64,000 nucleotides of DNA, taken from contig NZ_CP084058.1 of assembly GCF_020215645.1 (NCBI RefSeq), forward strand, positions 3,472,001 to 3,536,000, given 5' to 3'. Positions within the stretch are counted from its first letter, which is position 1. Each line of letters opens with the position of its first letter. A program made the translations under genes and the position numbers. Source of the DNA: Nonomuraea gerenzanensis. GTDB taxonomy: Bacteria; Actinomycetota; Actinomycetes; Streptosporangiales; Streptosporangiaceae. The notes under the pieces were generated by a model. The model had not been told where the DNA came from and did not search any database. It worked only from the letters and a program-made list of their open reading frames with translations. This document shows positions 1-8,793 of this stretch, piece after piece.

Positions 1-142
1 GCCCGTCGCGCAGCAGGACGAGGATCTGCCGCCGCACGGGATCGGCGACAGCGCCGGCCACCTGGTCCATGCGTGCCGCACCCGCCTCATCCACGCGAGC
101 CCCGCCCGCCGCCTGGTCCGCGCGTGCGGCCGCCTCGTCCAT
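1..142 (-). CDS. ArsR-family transcriptional regulator (N-terminus only)
   Basis: Only the first 47 or so codons lie in the window; the gene continues past the left edge. A GGAG motif sits just before the ATG that ends at 142. The readable end has the ArsR/SmtB opening VADPVRRQILVLLRDG, the first helices of a winged helix-turn-helix. Ahead of it is an alanine-rich stretch with repeated AR-x-D units, so a second in-frame ATG (MDQVAGAVADP) is an alternative start that fits the usual ArsR length better. A perfect inverted repeat lies immediately upstream, which points to autoregulation. Partner genes are outside the window. The ligand cannot be told. Confidence 0.7.
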   Translation of the reverse strand, partial: MDEAAARADQAAGGARVDEAGAARMDQVAGAVADPVRRQILVLLRDG

Positions 143-151
143 GTTCACTCC

Positions 152-179
152 GAAAGCGTAACCTGTGGGTTACGCTTTC
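152..179. promoter_or_regulatory. Perfect inverted-repeat operator upstream of the ArsR gene
   Basis: Two perfect 12-bp arms, GAAAGCGTAACC and GGTTACGCTTTC, are separated by TGTG. The repeat lies 10 bp upstream of the ArsR start and in the spacer to nadE, whose transcription runs toward it. It fits a dimeric winged-helix repressor site used for autoregulation. Confidence 0.6.
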
Positions 180-219
180 TCAAGACGGGTGTCGCGACGG
201 CCCGGCGGAAGAGAGAACC

Positions 220-1995
220 TCAGCCCGTGGTCTCCCGCCACCGGTTGGTGATGGGCAGGCGGCGGTCGCGCCCGAAGTTCTTGGGCGTGATCTTGGGGCC
301 GGGCGGATACTGCCGCCGCTTGTACTCCGCCAGGTCCACCAGCCGGATCACCCGCGTCACCAGCGCCGGATCGTGCCCCGCCGCGATCAGCTCCTGCGAG
401 CCCATGTCCTTCTCGACGTAGTCGTCCAGCAGCCGGTCCAGCACCTCGTACGGCGGCAGCGAGTCGGTGTCGCGCTGGTCGGGACGGAGCTCGGCGCTCG
501 GCTCCTTGGTGATCGAGTTCTCCGGGATCGGCTGGTCGGCCTGGAGCAGGAAGTCCGGGTCGGAGTGGGCGTTGCGCCACCGCGACAGCTCCCACACCAT
601 CGTCTTCGGCACGTCCTTGATCGGCGCGAAGCCGCCGGCCGAGTCGCCGTAGAGGGTGGAGTAGCCGGTGGCCAGCTCGCTCTTGTTCCCGGTGGTCAGC
701 ACCAGGTGGCCGTGCTCGTTCGACAGCCCCATGAGGATCATGCCGCGCACCCTGGCCTGGAGGTTCTCGGCGGCCAGGCCGGACAGCTCGATCTCCTTCT
801 CGAAGGCGTTGACGATGTCGGCGATCGGCACCACCTGGGCGTTGACGCCCTGCCTGCGCACGAGGTCCTCGGCGTCGGCCAGCGAGTGGTCGGAGGAGTA
901 GCGGGAGGGCATGAGCACCACGTTGACCCGGGAGGGGCCGATGGCGTCGGAGGCGATGGTGGCGGTCAGCGCGGAGTCGATGCCGCCCGACAGGCCCAGG
1001 ATGACCGACTGGAACCCGTTCTTGGCCACGTAGTCGCGCACTGCCAGCACCAGCGCCGAGTAGACCTCGGCGTGCAGGTCGAGCCGCTCGGGCACGGCGG
1101 CGGGCACGGCGGGATAGGGCGCGACGGGCTCGGCGGACAGCACCAGCCGCTCGACCGTGATCGTGGAGCCGTCGCCCGCGTCGTAGGGGTACGTGCCGGG
1201 CTCGGCGTCGGAGACCGGCAGCCCGTCGAGGTCCACGACCAGCAGCTCCTCCTTGAACTGCCCGGCCCGCGCCACCAGCTCGCCCGACTTGTCCACCACG
1301 ATGGAGTCGCCGTCGAAGACCAACTCGTCCTGCCCGCCGACCTGGTTGACGTAGAGGAGCCCGCACCCGGCCTCACGGGCCCGGCGCGCGCACAGCTCCA
1401 GCCGTACGTCGTCCTTCTCCTTCTCGTACGGCGAGGCGTTCGGCGCCACCAGCAGCCCGGCGCCGGCCTGCCCGACGACGGACACGGGGCCGCCCTCCTG
1501 CCAGAGGTCCTCGCACACGGCGATCGCCACGTCCACCCCGTGCAGCCGGAAGATCGGCAGCCGGTCGCCGCGCACGAAGTAGCGGTACTCGTCGAACACC
1601 CCGTAGTTCGGCAGGTGGTGCTTGGCCGTGCGGGTGACCACCTCCCCCTTGTACAGCAGCGCGGCGGCGTCGAGCGGGGCCCCCTTCGGCTGGCCGACGC
1701 GGGGCGCCAGGTCGGCGCGGTCCACGTAGCCGACGACCACGGGCAGGTGCCCCAGGCCCTCGCGCTCCAGCCTGCGCGCGACCTCCTCCAGCGTCCGGAT
1801 GCTGGCGTCCACGAAGGAGGTGCGCAGCACGAGGTCCTCCACCGGGTAGCCGGTGAGGAACATCTCCGTGAAGACCACGAGATGGGCCTCCCGCTCCGCC
1901 GCGTCGCGGGTCCACGCGATCAGCTTGTCGGCGTTGGCGCTCAGGTCGCCGACGGTCGGATTCGTCTGTGCCAGGGCAATGCGCAGTTGTGCCAC
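220..1995 (-). CDS. nadE: Glutamine-dependent NAD+ synthetase
   Basis: Last step of NAD biosynthesis: deamido-NAD + ATP + glutamine to NAD, in the cytosol. The 591-residue protein has the two expected domains. The N-terminal nitrilase-type amidase (about 1-290) carries E44 (VVFTEMFLTGYP), K125 (TAKHHLPNYG) and C161 (IAVCEDLWQEG), the Glu-Lys-Cys triad that releases ammonia from glutamine. The C-terminal synthetase domain has the ATP PP-loop SGGIDS at 336-341. Length is normal for the glutamine-dependent class. The start is GTG (MAQLRIALAQ), matching the family N-terminus. Transcription runs away from the two-component genes; the stretch 1996-2047 is the only spacer. Identification is secure. 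Confidence 0.96.
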   Translation of the reverse strand: MAQLRIALAQTNPTVGDLSANADKLIAWTRDAAEREAHLVVFTEMFLTGYPVEDLVLRTSFVDASIRTLEEVARRLEREGLGHLPVVVGYVDRADLAPRVGQPKGAPLDAAALLYKGEVVTRTAKHHLPNYGVFDEYRYFVRGDRLPIFRLHGVDVAIAVCEDLWQEGGPVSVVGQAGAGLLVAPNASPYEKEKDDVRLELCARRAREAGCGLLYVNQVGGQDELVFDGDSIVVDKSGELVARAGQFKEELLVVDLDGLPVSDAEPGTYPYDAGDGSTITVERLVLSAEPVAPYPAVPAAVPERLDLHAEVYSALVLAVRDYVAKNGFQSVILGLSGGIDSALTATIASDAIGPSRVNVVLMPSRYSSDHSLADAEDLVRRQGVNAQVVPIADIVNAFEKEIELSGLAAENLQARVRGMILMGLSNEHGHLVLTTGNKSELATGYSTLYGDSAGGFAPIKDVPKTMVWELSRWRNAHSDPDFLLQADQPIPENSITKEPSAELRPDQRDTDSLPPYEVLDRLLDDYVEKDMGSQELIAAGHDPALVTRVIRLVDLAEYKRRQYPPGPKITPKNFGRDRRLPITNRWRETTG

Positions 1996-2047
1996 GTATC
2001 AAGCCTAGTACGCCCCGATTTTTATCGTCAAAGCGACGAAAAGTAGG

Positions 2048-3487
2048 TCATTTCGCGCCGGGGGTGACCAGGCCGGACTCGTACGCGGCCATCACGAGCT
2101 GCGCCCGGTCGAACAGCCCGAGATGCTCCAGCAGCGACTTGACCACCAGGCCCACCTCCTCCTCCGGCAGCGCGAGCGTCTGCCCGATCTGCCGGTTGGT
2201 CAGCCCGCGGGCGACGAGCTTGAGCACGTCCAGCCGGTCGTCGGGGAGCCCGGCCAGCGCCGGGGGCGAGGCCGGGTCGGTGCGCCCGGTGAACGCCGAG
2301 ATCAGCCGCGTGGTCACGGCCGGGTCGATGAGCGCGTCACCGGCCGCCGCGGCCCTGATGGCGGCCAGGATCTGCTCGGGCGGCGACGTCTTCAGCACGA
2401 ACCCGCTCACCCCGGCGCGCAACGCCGCGTACAGGTTCTCGTCGCTGCCGAAGGTGGTCATCATCACCACCTTCGGCGGCCGTTCGCCTGCCAGGATCCG
2501 GCGGGCGGCGGCCAGGCCGTCCAGGCGCGGCATCTGGATGTCGAGCAGCACCACGTCGGGCCGCGTCTCGCGGACGGCCGAGATCGCCTCCTCGCCGTTG
2601 GCCGCCTCGCCCGCCTGCGCGAACCCGGCCTCGCTGTCCAGCATGGCCTTCAGCCCGGTACGCACCAGCGCCTGGTCGTCGGCCACCAGCACGCGCAGCA
2701 CCCCGCCGGCCGCCCCCGGCTCGGCCACGGGCTCGGCGGGCGGCTCCTCCAGGCGCTGGGCCAGCATGTCGGCCTCCAGCCGGCGCAGCCCGGCCGACAG
2801 GTCCAGCCCCAATTCGTCCCGCCACACGGCGCGCGCCCTGCGCAGCGCCGCCAGCGCGTCGCCCTGGCGCCCCATCCGGTAGAGCGCCACGGCGAGCAGC
2901 CGCCACGCCTCCTCCCGCAGCGGGTACGCCGACGCGTGCGCCTCCAGGTCCGCCACCAGCGACGTCGCCCGGCCCAGAGCCAGCCCGGCGTCGGCCCGCC
3001 GCTCGACGGCGATCAGCCGCAGCTCCTCCAGCCGCCCGGCCTCGGTCGCGGCCCAGCTCAGCTCCGCGAACTCCGCGAGTGCCGGCCCGCGCCACAGCCC
3101 GAGCGCGGTGTCCATGGCCGCCCACACCTGCGCGGGCGTGCCGTCGGACTTGACCAGCGTCTCGAAGTGCCAGGCGTCCACCTGCTCGGTCCGGGCGCGC
3201 AACGCGTACCCGGGCGGCGCGGACACCAGCACCCCTGCCTCCTCACGGGGTGCGCGGCCCGGCTCCAGGGCGCGGCGCAGCCGGGAGACGTAGCCCTGGA
3301 TGGTGGACAGGGCCTGCGCGGGCGGGTCACCCGGCCAGAGCTCGTCGATGAGGGTGTGCACGGGGACGGCGCGGCCACCGGCGACGAGCAGGCGCGCGAG
3401 CACCGCCCGCTGCCGCTGGCCGCCGAGGTCGAGGGGGGCGCCGTCGGCCCAGGCCTGGAACGGTCCTAGAGCGGTGAAGGTCAGCAT
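2048..3487 (-). CDS. SARP/BTAD regulator fused to a NarL-type response regulator
   Basis: The predicted 479-residue protein joins two regulators normally encoded separately. Residues 1-95 form an OmpR-like winged helix opening with MLTFTALGPF, and 95-245 a bacterial transcriptional activation (BTAD) domain, together a SARP. A proline/glutamate linker (248-262) leads to a receiver domain (264-380) with acidic pocket D270/D271, phosphoacceptor D316 (VVLLDIQMP) and K366 (FVLKTSP). A degenerate LuxR-type helix-turn-helix follows (415-470, GLTNRQIGQTLALPEEEV). The ATG ending at 3487 is chosen because it gives the standard SARP N-terminus; the frame is open about 25 codons further upstream. It lies 49 bp downstream of the histidine kinase gene and is presumably its cognate regulator. 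SARPs usually activate secondary-metabolite genes; the target here is unknown. Confidence 0.88.
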   Translation of the reverse strand: MLTFTALGPFQAWADGAPLDLGGQRQRAVLARLLVAGGRAVPVHTLIDELWPGDPPAQALSTIQGYVSRLRRALEPGRAPREEAGVLVSAPPGYALRARTEQVDAWHFETLVKSDGTPAQVWAAMDTALGLWRGPALAEFAELSWAATEAGRLEELRLIAVERRADAGLALGRATSLVADLEAHASAYPLREEAWRLLAVALYRMGRQGDALAALRRARAVWRDELGLDLSAGLRRLEADMLAQRLEEPPAEPVAEPGAAGGVLRVLVADDQALVRTGLKAMLDSEAGFAQAGEAANGEEAISAVRETRPDVVLLDIQMPRLDGLAAARRILAGERPPKVVMMTTFGSDENLYAALRAGVSGFVLKTSPPEQILAAIRAAAAGDALIDPAVTTRLISAFTGRTDPASPPALAGLPDDRLDVLKLVARGLTNRQIGQTLALPEEEVGLVVKSLLEHLGLFDRAQLVMAAYESGLVTPGAK

Positions 3488-3536
3488 GTCAGGCGTAACT
3501 GTAGAGGCAGAATGGGTCTGGGTATATGGGGAAATG

Positions 3537-5390
3537 TCAGAGAGGCAGCTCGGCGTCGACAACCGTGCCCCCTCCTGCGGCCTCCCGCACCACGCACATG
3601 CCGCCCAGCTCGGCGGCCCGCTCCCGCATCGAGCCCAGCCCGACGCCCGCCCGCGCGTCCGCCGGGATGCCGCGCCCGTCGTCGGTGACGGTGATCCGCA
3701 GCGTCTCGGCGCGCCGCAGCGCGATGGTGATCGTGGCCGCGCCCGAGTGCTTGCGGGCGTTGGTGAGCGCCTCCTGCACGATCCGGTACGCGGCCACCTC
3801 GACGGCCGCGGGCAGCCCGTCGAGACCCCCTGAGACCTCGACCGGCGTGCCCGCCAGCTCCGCCACGGCCCCCGCCAGGCCCAGCTCGTCGAGCGCGGGC
3901 GGGCGCAGGCCGTACACGAGCTGCCTGATGTCGCCGCTCACCGCGTCCATGCCGGCACGCAGCTCGGCCAGCAGCAGGTCGGCGCGCTCCGGCGAGCTGC
4001 GCACGGACAGGCGGGCGGCGTTGATCGACATGGCCATGCCGGTCAGCGACTGGCCGAGCCCGTCGTGCAGGTCGCGGCGCAGCCGCCGCCGCTCCTCCTC
4101 GCGCGCGGTCAGGATGCGCTCGCGCGAGCGCTGCAACGCCGCCGTCAGCCGCACGGCGTGCGCCGCGTCGGCGATGTACGGGGTCAGCATGGCGATCACC
4201 CGCTCGTCGTGCGCCGCCGGGAACCTGCGCCGGTCGGTCGGCCCGACCAGCAGCAGCCCGACCGGCTCCCCGTGCCACACCAGCGAGATCACCCGCGCGG
4301 GCGGGCCGGGGGCGCCCGAGATGGTGGTCGTGCCGTCCAGCTCGACCGCCACGCCCGTCACCGACAGGCCCTCGCGCAGCACGTCCAGGGTGGCCAGCAG
4401 CCCGTGCACGGGGTCGGTGTGCTGCAGCCGGTGCCGCAACCGCCCGGCCAGCGTGCCGGGCACGCCGGTGCTGCCGTACAGGAGCCGGTCCACGCCGCGC
4501 TGCATGCCGCGCCGCATCGGCTGGAAGGCCGCCCCGGCGAACACCGCCGCCGCGATCCCGGCCACCCGGTCCACCTCGGCGAGGAACAGGCTGCTCGCGG
4601 CGCTGACCGCCACGTACACGCCGGTGGTCACGATGATCAGCCCGGTGCCGATGAGCGCCCGGCTGATCAGCGTGTCGATGCCGAACAGCCGGTAACGCAG
4701 CACCGCCACCGCGATGGCCGCCGGGATCAGCGGGATGAACAGCGTCGCCAGCCACCAGAACGGGTCGCCCAGCATCCACGGCACCAGCAGCCCCGGCAGC
4801 GCCACCACCAGCCACAGGAGCTGGCGCCGCTCGGCCGCGTCGCCGCGCTTGAAGCGCACCACCAGGGAGACGAACGCCAGCGCCATGGCCGCCGACACCA
4901 GCCAGTGCGCCGGGTCCCTGAACGCCTTCTGCCCGCTCAGCGCGCCGGCCCAGTCGAGCGCCACGCCCGCCACGGCCGGCACGATCACCCAGCGCCACCG
5001 CCGCGACAGCAGCCTGCCCGCCGGGTAGAGCAGGGGCAGCAGCACGCCGAGCGTGAGCTGCAGCACGTGCCAGGTGAAGTTGATCACCGGCCAGCCGGCG
5101 GACGGATGCCCGAACAGCAGGTGGAAGGCGTTGGCCGACAGGATGTTGGCCGCGGCGCTCAGCCCGCCGACGCACAGCAGCCAGCCGATCACCAGCCGGG
5201 GCCTGCTGTGCACGAGGATCGCGCCGAAGACGGGGAACGCCGTGCCCGCCATGTCCTCAGGGGCGAACGGCAGCGGCGTCCAGGAGGGCTGCGGCAGCTG
5301 CGCCGTCACCCAGATGTCGGTGAGCTCGAACACCACGGCGAGCGTGGCCATGCCGATCGCCACGCCTCGCGCCAGCCCTGCGCGGCGCAT
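3537..5390 (-). CDS. Membrane sensor histidine kinase (HisKA_3/NarX type)
   Basis: A 617-residue sensor kinase. The first roughly 290 residues contain many hydrophobic helices (for example GVAIGMATLAVVFEL, VIGWLLCVGGLSAAANIL, LIIVTTGVYVAVSAA). A GAF-like cytoplasmic segment follows, then the HisKA_3 dimerisation helix with phosphoacceptor H442 in RDLHDGLGQSL. The C-terminal HATPase domain has the G-box DDGRGIPADARAGVGLGSM. The ATG at 5390 is chosen because GGAAGG precedes it; an in-frame GTG at 5408 is possible. It is the first gene of a two-gene operon with the SARP-response regulator. The signal sensed cannot be read from sequence. Confidence 0.9.
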   Translation of the reverse strand: MRRAGLARGVAIGMATLAVVFELTDIWVTAQLPQPSWTPLPFAPEDMAGTAFPVFGAILVHSRPRLVIGWLLCVGGLSAAANILSANAFHLLFGHPSAGWPVINFTWHVLQLTLGVLLPLLYPAGRLLSRRWRWVIVPAVAGVALDWAGALSGQKAFRDPAHWLVSAAMALAFVSLVVRFKRGDAAERRQLLWLVVALPGLLVPWMLGDPFWWLATLFIPLIPAAIAVAVLRYRLFGIDTLISRALIGTGLIIVTTGVYVAVSAASSLFLAEVDRVAGIAAAVFAGAAFQPMRRGMQRGVDRLLYGSTGVPGTLAGRLRHRLQHTDPVHGLLATLDVLREGLSVTGVAVELDGTTTISGAPGPPARVISLVWHGEPVGLLLVGPTDRRRFPAAHDERVIAMLTPYIADAAHAVRLTAALQRSRERILTAREEERRRLRRDLHDGLGQSLTGMAMSINAARLSVRSSPERADLLLAELRAGMDAVSGDIRQLVYGLRPPALDELGLAGAVAELAGTPVEVSGGLDGLPAAVEVAAYRIVQEALTNARKHSGAATITIALRRAETLRITVTDDGRGIPADARAGVGLGSMRERAAELGGMCVVREAAGGGTVVDAELPL

Positions 5391-5425
5391 CCCACCCGCC
5401 CTTCCCACCCATGATCGGGGTGAAA

Positions 5426-5455
5426 ATTATCGGTGGGCTGCCAACGTCCGATCAA
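5426..5455 (-). promoter_or_regulatory. Probable sigma70-type promoter of the two-component operon
   Basis: Reading on the minus strand, TTGATC is followed after 18 bp by GATAAT, a good -35/-10 pair, 36 bp upstream of the kinase start. The surrounding spacer 5391-5516 is the only AT-rich stretch between the kinase and the upstream MFS gene. This is inference from consensus match only. Confidence 0.45.
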
Positions 5456-5516
5456 AATTTTCTCAACGCGCTCCGCACCTGGTCAGCGCAACGATAGCGG
5501 GCTCGGGCCGCCGCGG

Positions 5517-6710
5517 TCAGCGGCGCCTGATCGCCGGGCCGAGCAGCAGCAGGCCGGCCGCCGACAACACGCCGACCCCGCCGATCGTGAACCACAGCGC
5601 CCGCGGGCCCAGCTCCAGCAGCGGCCCGCCGAGCAGCGGCGCCAGCACCGCCGCCAGCGACCACGCGAACCCGAACAGCCCCGAGTACCGCCCGCGCAGC
5701 TCGGCGGGCGCCAGCGTGGCCACGATGGCGCCGGGGATCCCGGCCGTGACGATCTCGCCGGCCGTCCAGATGGCGATCGTCACCGCCAGCCCCAGCATGC
5801 TGGTCACGTACGCGGTCAGCGCGAAGCCCGCCGCCATCACGGCCAGCCCCAGCGCCAGCGTGCGCGCCGGGTCCCTGCGCCCCAGCCAGCCCGACACCAG
5901 CGGCTGCACGACGACGATGAGGATCCCGTTCAGCGCCATGGCCACGCCGAACTCCTGCGGCGTCAGCTTCACCACGTCGGTCATCGCCACCGGCAGCATG
6001 GTCATCGTCTGCGAGTAGACCAGCGCGTTGCCCAGCGCGACCAGCGTGAACCCGACCATGACCCGGTCACGCAGCACCACCCCGAACCCGCCCGTCACCT
6101 GCTGGGCGGCCGGTGTGGTCTCGGGCACCGCCCGCCACACCAGCACGGCGAAGACCACGGCCGACAGCGCGTCGATCCAGAACAGCCAGAGGAAGCCCTG
6201 GCCTGCCAGCCAGCCGCCGGCCGTCATGCCGACCGAGTAGCCGAGGTTGATCGCCCAGAACAGCAGCCCGTACGCCCGGGGCCGCTCCTCGGCCGAGACC
6301 AGGTCGGCGACCAGCGCGTTCGACGCCGGCCGGTAGACGTCGATCACCAGGCCGAGCGCGAACATCGAGGCCACGATCGCGGGCAGCGAGCTGCTGTAGC
6401 CCAGCGCCAGCATGCACGCGGCGGTGGCCAGCATGCCGCCCGACAGCGTCGCGCGGCGCCCGATCCGGTCCGCCAGCACGCCCGCCACGAGCTGCGACAG
6501 CAGCGACCCCACCCCGAACACGCCCATCACCAGGCCCGCCGCCGTGACGGACAGGCCGCGGCTCTGGGTCAGGTAGACGCCGGTGAAGGGCATCACCATG
6601 GTGCCCAGGCGGTTCACCAGCGTGCCGCCCCACAAGGCCCAGAACGGGCGGGGCAGCCCGCCGATCTGCGACCGGAGGAAGGAGGGTTTCTCGACTGTTG
6701 CGCTCGACAC
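5517..6710 (-). CDS. MFS transporter
   Basis: A 397-residue major facilitator protein with about twelve hydrophobic helices. The N-terminus (FWALWGGTLVNRLGTMVMPF) and the loop between helices 2 and 3 (GVLADRIGRRATLSGG) carry the MFS motif A pattern typical of drug or metabolite exporters. The GTG start is preceded by GAGG. It is transcribed divergently from the ArsR-type regulator at 6770, with only 59 bp between the starts and an inverted repeat in that gap, so repression of this exporter by that regulator is likely. Substrate unknown. Confidence 0.85.
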   Translation of the reverse strand: MSSATVEKPSFLRSQIGGLPRPFWALWGGTLVNRLGTMVMPFTGVYLTQSRGLSVTAAGLVMGVFGVGSLLSQLVAGVLADRIGRRATLSGGMLATAACMLALGYSSSLPAIVASMFALGLVIDVYRPASNALVADLVSAEERPRAYGLLFWAINLGYSVGMTAGGWLAGQGFLWLFWIDALSAVVFAVLVWRAVPETTPAAQQVTGGFGVVLRDRVMVGFTLVALGNALVYSQTMTMLPVAMTDVVKLTPQEFGVAMALNGILIVVVQPLVSGWLGRRDPARTLALGLAVMAAGFALTAYVTSMLGLAVTIAIWTAGEIVTAGIPGAIVATLAPAELRGRYSGLFGFAWSLAAVLAPLLGGPLLELGPRALWFTIGGVGVLSAAGLLLLGPAIRRR

Positions 6711-6750
6711 GCCTCAAAGAGTGAGATTTCCGGTTATGTCGTGCGAACGA

Positions 6751-6766
6751 TTTAGCGCACACTAAA
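6751..6766. promoter_or_regulatory. Inverted repeat in divergent MFS/ArsR promoter
   Basis: TTTAG and CTAAA arms are separated by six bases in the 59-bp gap between the divergent MFS and regulator genes. The right arm ends three bases before the regulator's ATG, so a bound repressor would block both genes. Short arms keep confidence moderate. Confidence 0.4.
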
Positions 6767-6769
6767 AGC

Positions 6770-7744
6770 ATGTCCATCACCTGGGTGCTGAAGCCGGAGG
6801 ACGTGGCCCACATCCGGTTCGCCTTCTCCCCGATGTGGGAGCTCGTGGCCAGCCTGCGCACCCTCCAGCAGCCCGCCAGGCAGTCGATCCACCTGCCCTG
6901 GCTCAAGGCCGTGCGCCCCCGGCTGGCCGGGCTCGACCTGAGCGAGCTGTTCGCGCTGGTCCCGCCGACCGGCTACCTCGCCGACTTCATCACCCCGCCG
7001 CCCGACACGCCGATGCCCGACTTCGCCGCCGAGCTCGACCGGGTCAGGGGCACCGACCCGGCACGGGCCCGCGAGGAGGCGGCCAAGGTACGGGGTACGG
7101 ACCCGGCCGCGATCGAGCGGTTCACGGCCGACCCCGGCGCGGGCGTGCTGCGGGTCGCGGACGCGCTGGAGACGTACTGGGAGGCGTGTCTCGCCGAGTT
7201 CTGGCCCCGCGTGTACGCGCTGCTGGAGCGGGACGTCATGGGCCGCTCACGCCAGCTCGCCCAGGGCGGGGCCCGCCGGTTGTTCGCCGGGCTCGACCCG
7301 GCCGTGCGGTGGACGGGGGACACGCTGATCATCGACCGGCCCTGGTGCGAGGCGGGCGGGCTGCACGGCGACGGGCTGCTGCTCGTGCCCAGCGCGTTCT
7401 ACTGGCCGTCGGTGGCCGTGATGACGGCGCCGTACCAGTCGATGCTCGTCTACCCCGTGCAGGGCGTCGGCACGCTGTGGGAGCAGGGGCCGCCGCCCGC
7501 GCCCGGCGCGCTCGCCGCGCTGATCGGCAGGAGCAGGGCCGCCATCCTGCTCGCGCTGGCCGAGCCCGCCACCACCTCCGCGCTGGCCACCCGCATGGCG
7601 CTCACGCCGGGCGCGGTCAGCCAGCACCTCGGCGTGCTCAGCGGCGGCGGGCTGGCGGTGGGCATGCGGCTCGGCAAGCAGGTCGTCTACCGCCGCACCC
7701 TGGCCGGCGACATGCTCGCCGCCGGCCCCGGAGCTCATGCGTAA
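6770..7744 (+). CDS. ArsR-type regulator with large N-terminal domain (DUF5937-like)
   Basis: A 324-residue cytoplasmic regulator. Its long N-terminal domain starts MSITWVLKPEDVAHIRFAFSP, recalling the DUF5937 domain of actinobacterial ArsR-like proteins. The winged helix is at the C-terminus (about 245-315, LATRMALTPGAVSQHLGVLSGGGL followed by a VYRRT wing). It is divergent from an MFS exporter it probably controls. Its 3' end overlaps the end of the convergent terpene synthase gene by 10 bp. The start has no clear Shine-Dalgarno and an upstream inverted repeat close to the ATG, so a very short leader is possible. Confidence 0.8.
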   Translation: MSITWVLKPEDVAHIRFAFSPMWELVASLRTLQQPARQSIHLPWLKAVRPRLAGLDLSELFALVPPTGYLADFITPPPDTPMPDFAAELDRVRGTDPARAREEAAKVRGTDPAAIERFTADPGAGVLRVADALETYWEACLAEFWPRVYALLERDVMGRSRQLAQGGARRLFAGLDPAVRWTGDTLIIDRPWCEAGGLHGDGLLLVPSAFYWPSVAVMTAPYQSMLVYPVQGVGTLWEQGPPPAPGALAALIGRSRAAILLALAEPATTSALATRMALTPGAVSQHLGVLSGGGLAVGMRLGKQVVYRRTLAGDMLAAGPGAHA

Positions 7745-8793
7745 CGCTGCGACTCCAGCAGCCAGTCCAGGTGCGCGCGCGGCGCGGCCAGGTACGCGCA
7801 GGCCACCTTGCTGACGTCCCTGGCCGCCTTCGGCTCCAGCTCGCCCAGCGGCAGCCGCTTGGCCGCCTTGCGCATGTCCTGGCAGCGCCCGGTGATCCGG
7901 TCCAGCACCCAGGCCGTCGCCTCCCGGTCGCTCAGCCCGAGCTGCCGCATCGCCAGCACCACGAAGTTGTGCACGTCGCCGCGCTCCTTCGGGCGCGAGG
8001 CCACGTCGTTGCACCACGCGGTGACGTCGCTGCAGGCGTCCACGAGCTGCCGCCACGGGTCCGACTCGTGCACCCAGACCGGCACCTCGACCCGCAGGCA
8101 CGGCTCCACCAGGTCGTACAGGTACGGGCCGACCGTGCCCCTGCGCAGCGCCGGATACTCCTCCAGCGTCGGCATCCGCCCCGCCGCGCGGTTCTCCGCC
8201 TCGGCGCGGCAGGCGTCGTACTGGCGCTGCAGCCCCACCGCGAACCTGGCCCGCCACTGGTCGCTCATGCGCACGCTCGTCACCCGCCACAGGTCGGCGA
8301 AGGCCGCCTCCAGCGGGTGGCAGGAGGTGCCCTTGAGCATGCCGTGGAAGATCTCCAGCGGGCCCGAGCGCTCGTCCAGCTCGTCGTCCAGGTGGAACAG
8401 CCAGGTCAGCCACTGCGCGAACAGCGCCGCCGCCGCCGCGTCGAACTCGGCGAACGCGCGGCCGGCCATCCGGTGGAAGCCGACGCCCGGGTCGGCGCGC
8501 AGGCCGGTGCGCCTGGCCCAGTCGATGACCGCGGCCTCGATGGCGTACACGGCCGGATGCATCCTGCACGGCGCCGCCATCGCGGGCACCCGCTCAGTCA
8601 GCGGCAGCAGCGCGAGCGCGGCCGGGGCGCCCCGGCGCGGCCGTGGCAGCAGGGACGACAGCGCCGAGCGCAGGGCGGTGCGCGCGGTGGTGAGCGCGGT
8701 GCCGAACGCCGTGCCAAATACGGTGCTCGTGGCGGCGCCCTCGGTGTCCTTCACGGCGCCCTTCACTGGAGTGTTCCTCACGGTGCTGTTCAC
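7735..8793 (-). CDS. Class I terpene synthase
   Basis: Cyclises a prenyl diphosphate by Mg-assisted ionisation. Both metal-binding motifs are present when counted from the GTG at 8793: the aspartate-rich DDELD at 136-140 (TWLFHLDDELDE) and the NSE triad N262/S266/E270 in NDVASRPKERGD. A C-terminal arginine-tyrosine pair (ESQRYA) is also typical. The catalytic fold begins near residue 60; the preceding Ala/Thr/Arg-rich segment is unusual, and a start nearer residue 72 cannot be excluded. The GTG overlaps the stop of the EF-hand gene in a GTGA junction, so the two are translationally coupled. No prenyltransferase or P450 gene is adjacent. Product and chain length cannot be predicted. Confidence 0.88.
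   Translation of the reverse strand: MNSTVRNTPVKGAVKDTEGAATSTVFGTAFGTALTTARTALRSALSSLLPRPRRGAPAALALLPLTERVPAMAAPCRMHPAVYAIEAAVIDWARRTGLRADPGVGFHRMAGRAFAEFDAAAAALFAQWLTWLFHLDDELDERSGPLEIFHGMLKGTSCHPLEAAFADLWRVTSVRMSDQWRARFAVGLQRQYDACRAEAENRAAGRMPTLEEYPALRRGTVGPYLYDLVEPCLRVEVPVWVHESDPWRQLVDACSDVTAWCNDVASRPKERGDVHNFVVLAMRQLGLSDREATAWVLDRITGRCQDMRKAAKRLPLGELEPKAARDVSKVACAYLAAPRAHLDWLLESQRYA

Noticed and set aside
73..2046. Open frame of about 657 codons antisense to nadE
   Set aside because: Composition is Arg/His/Gln/Val-rich with no domain, typical of an opposite-strand shadow in very GC-rich DNA; nadE is complete on the other strand.
5409..5516. Small gene between the kinase and the MFS gene
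   Set aside because: Only 108 bp, AT-rich and with promoter-like boxes; no coding signal.
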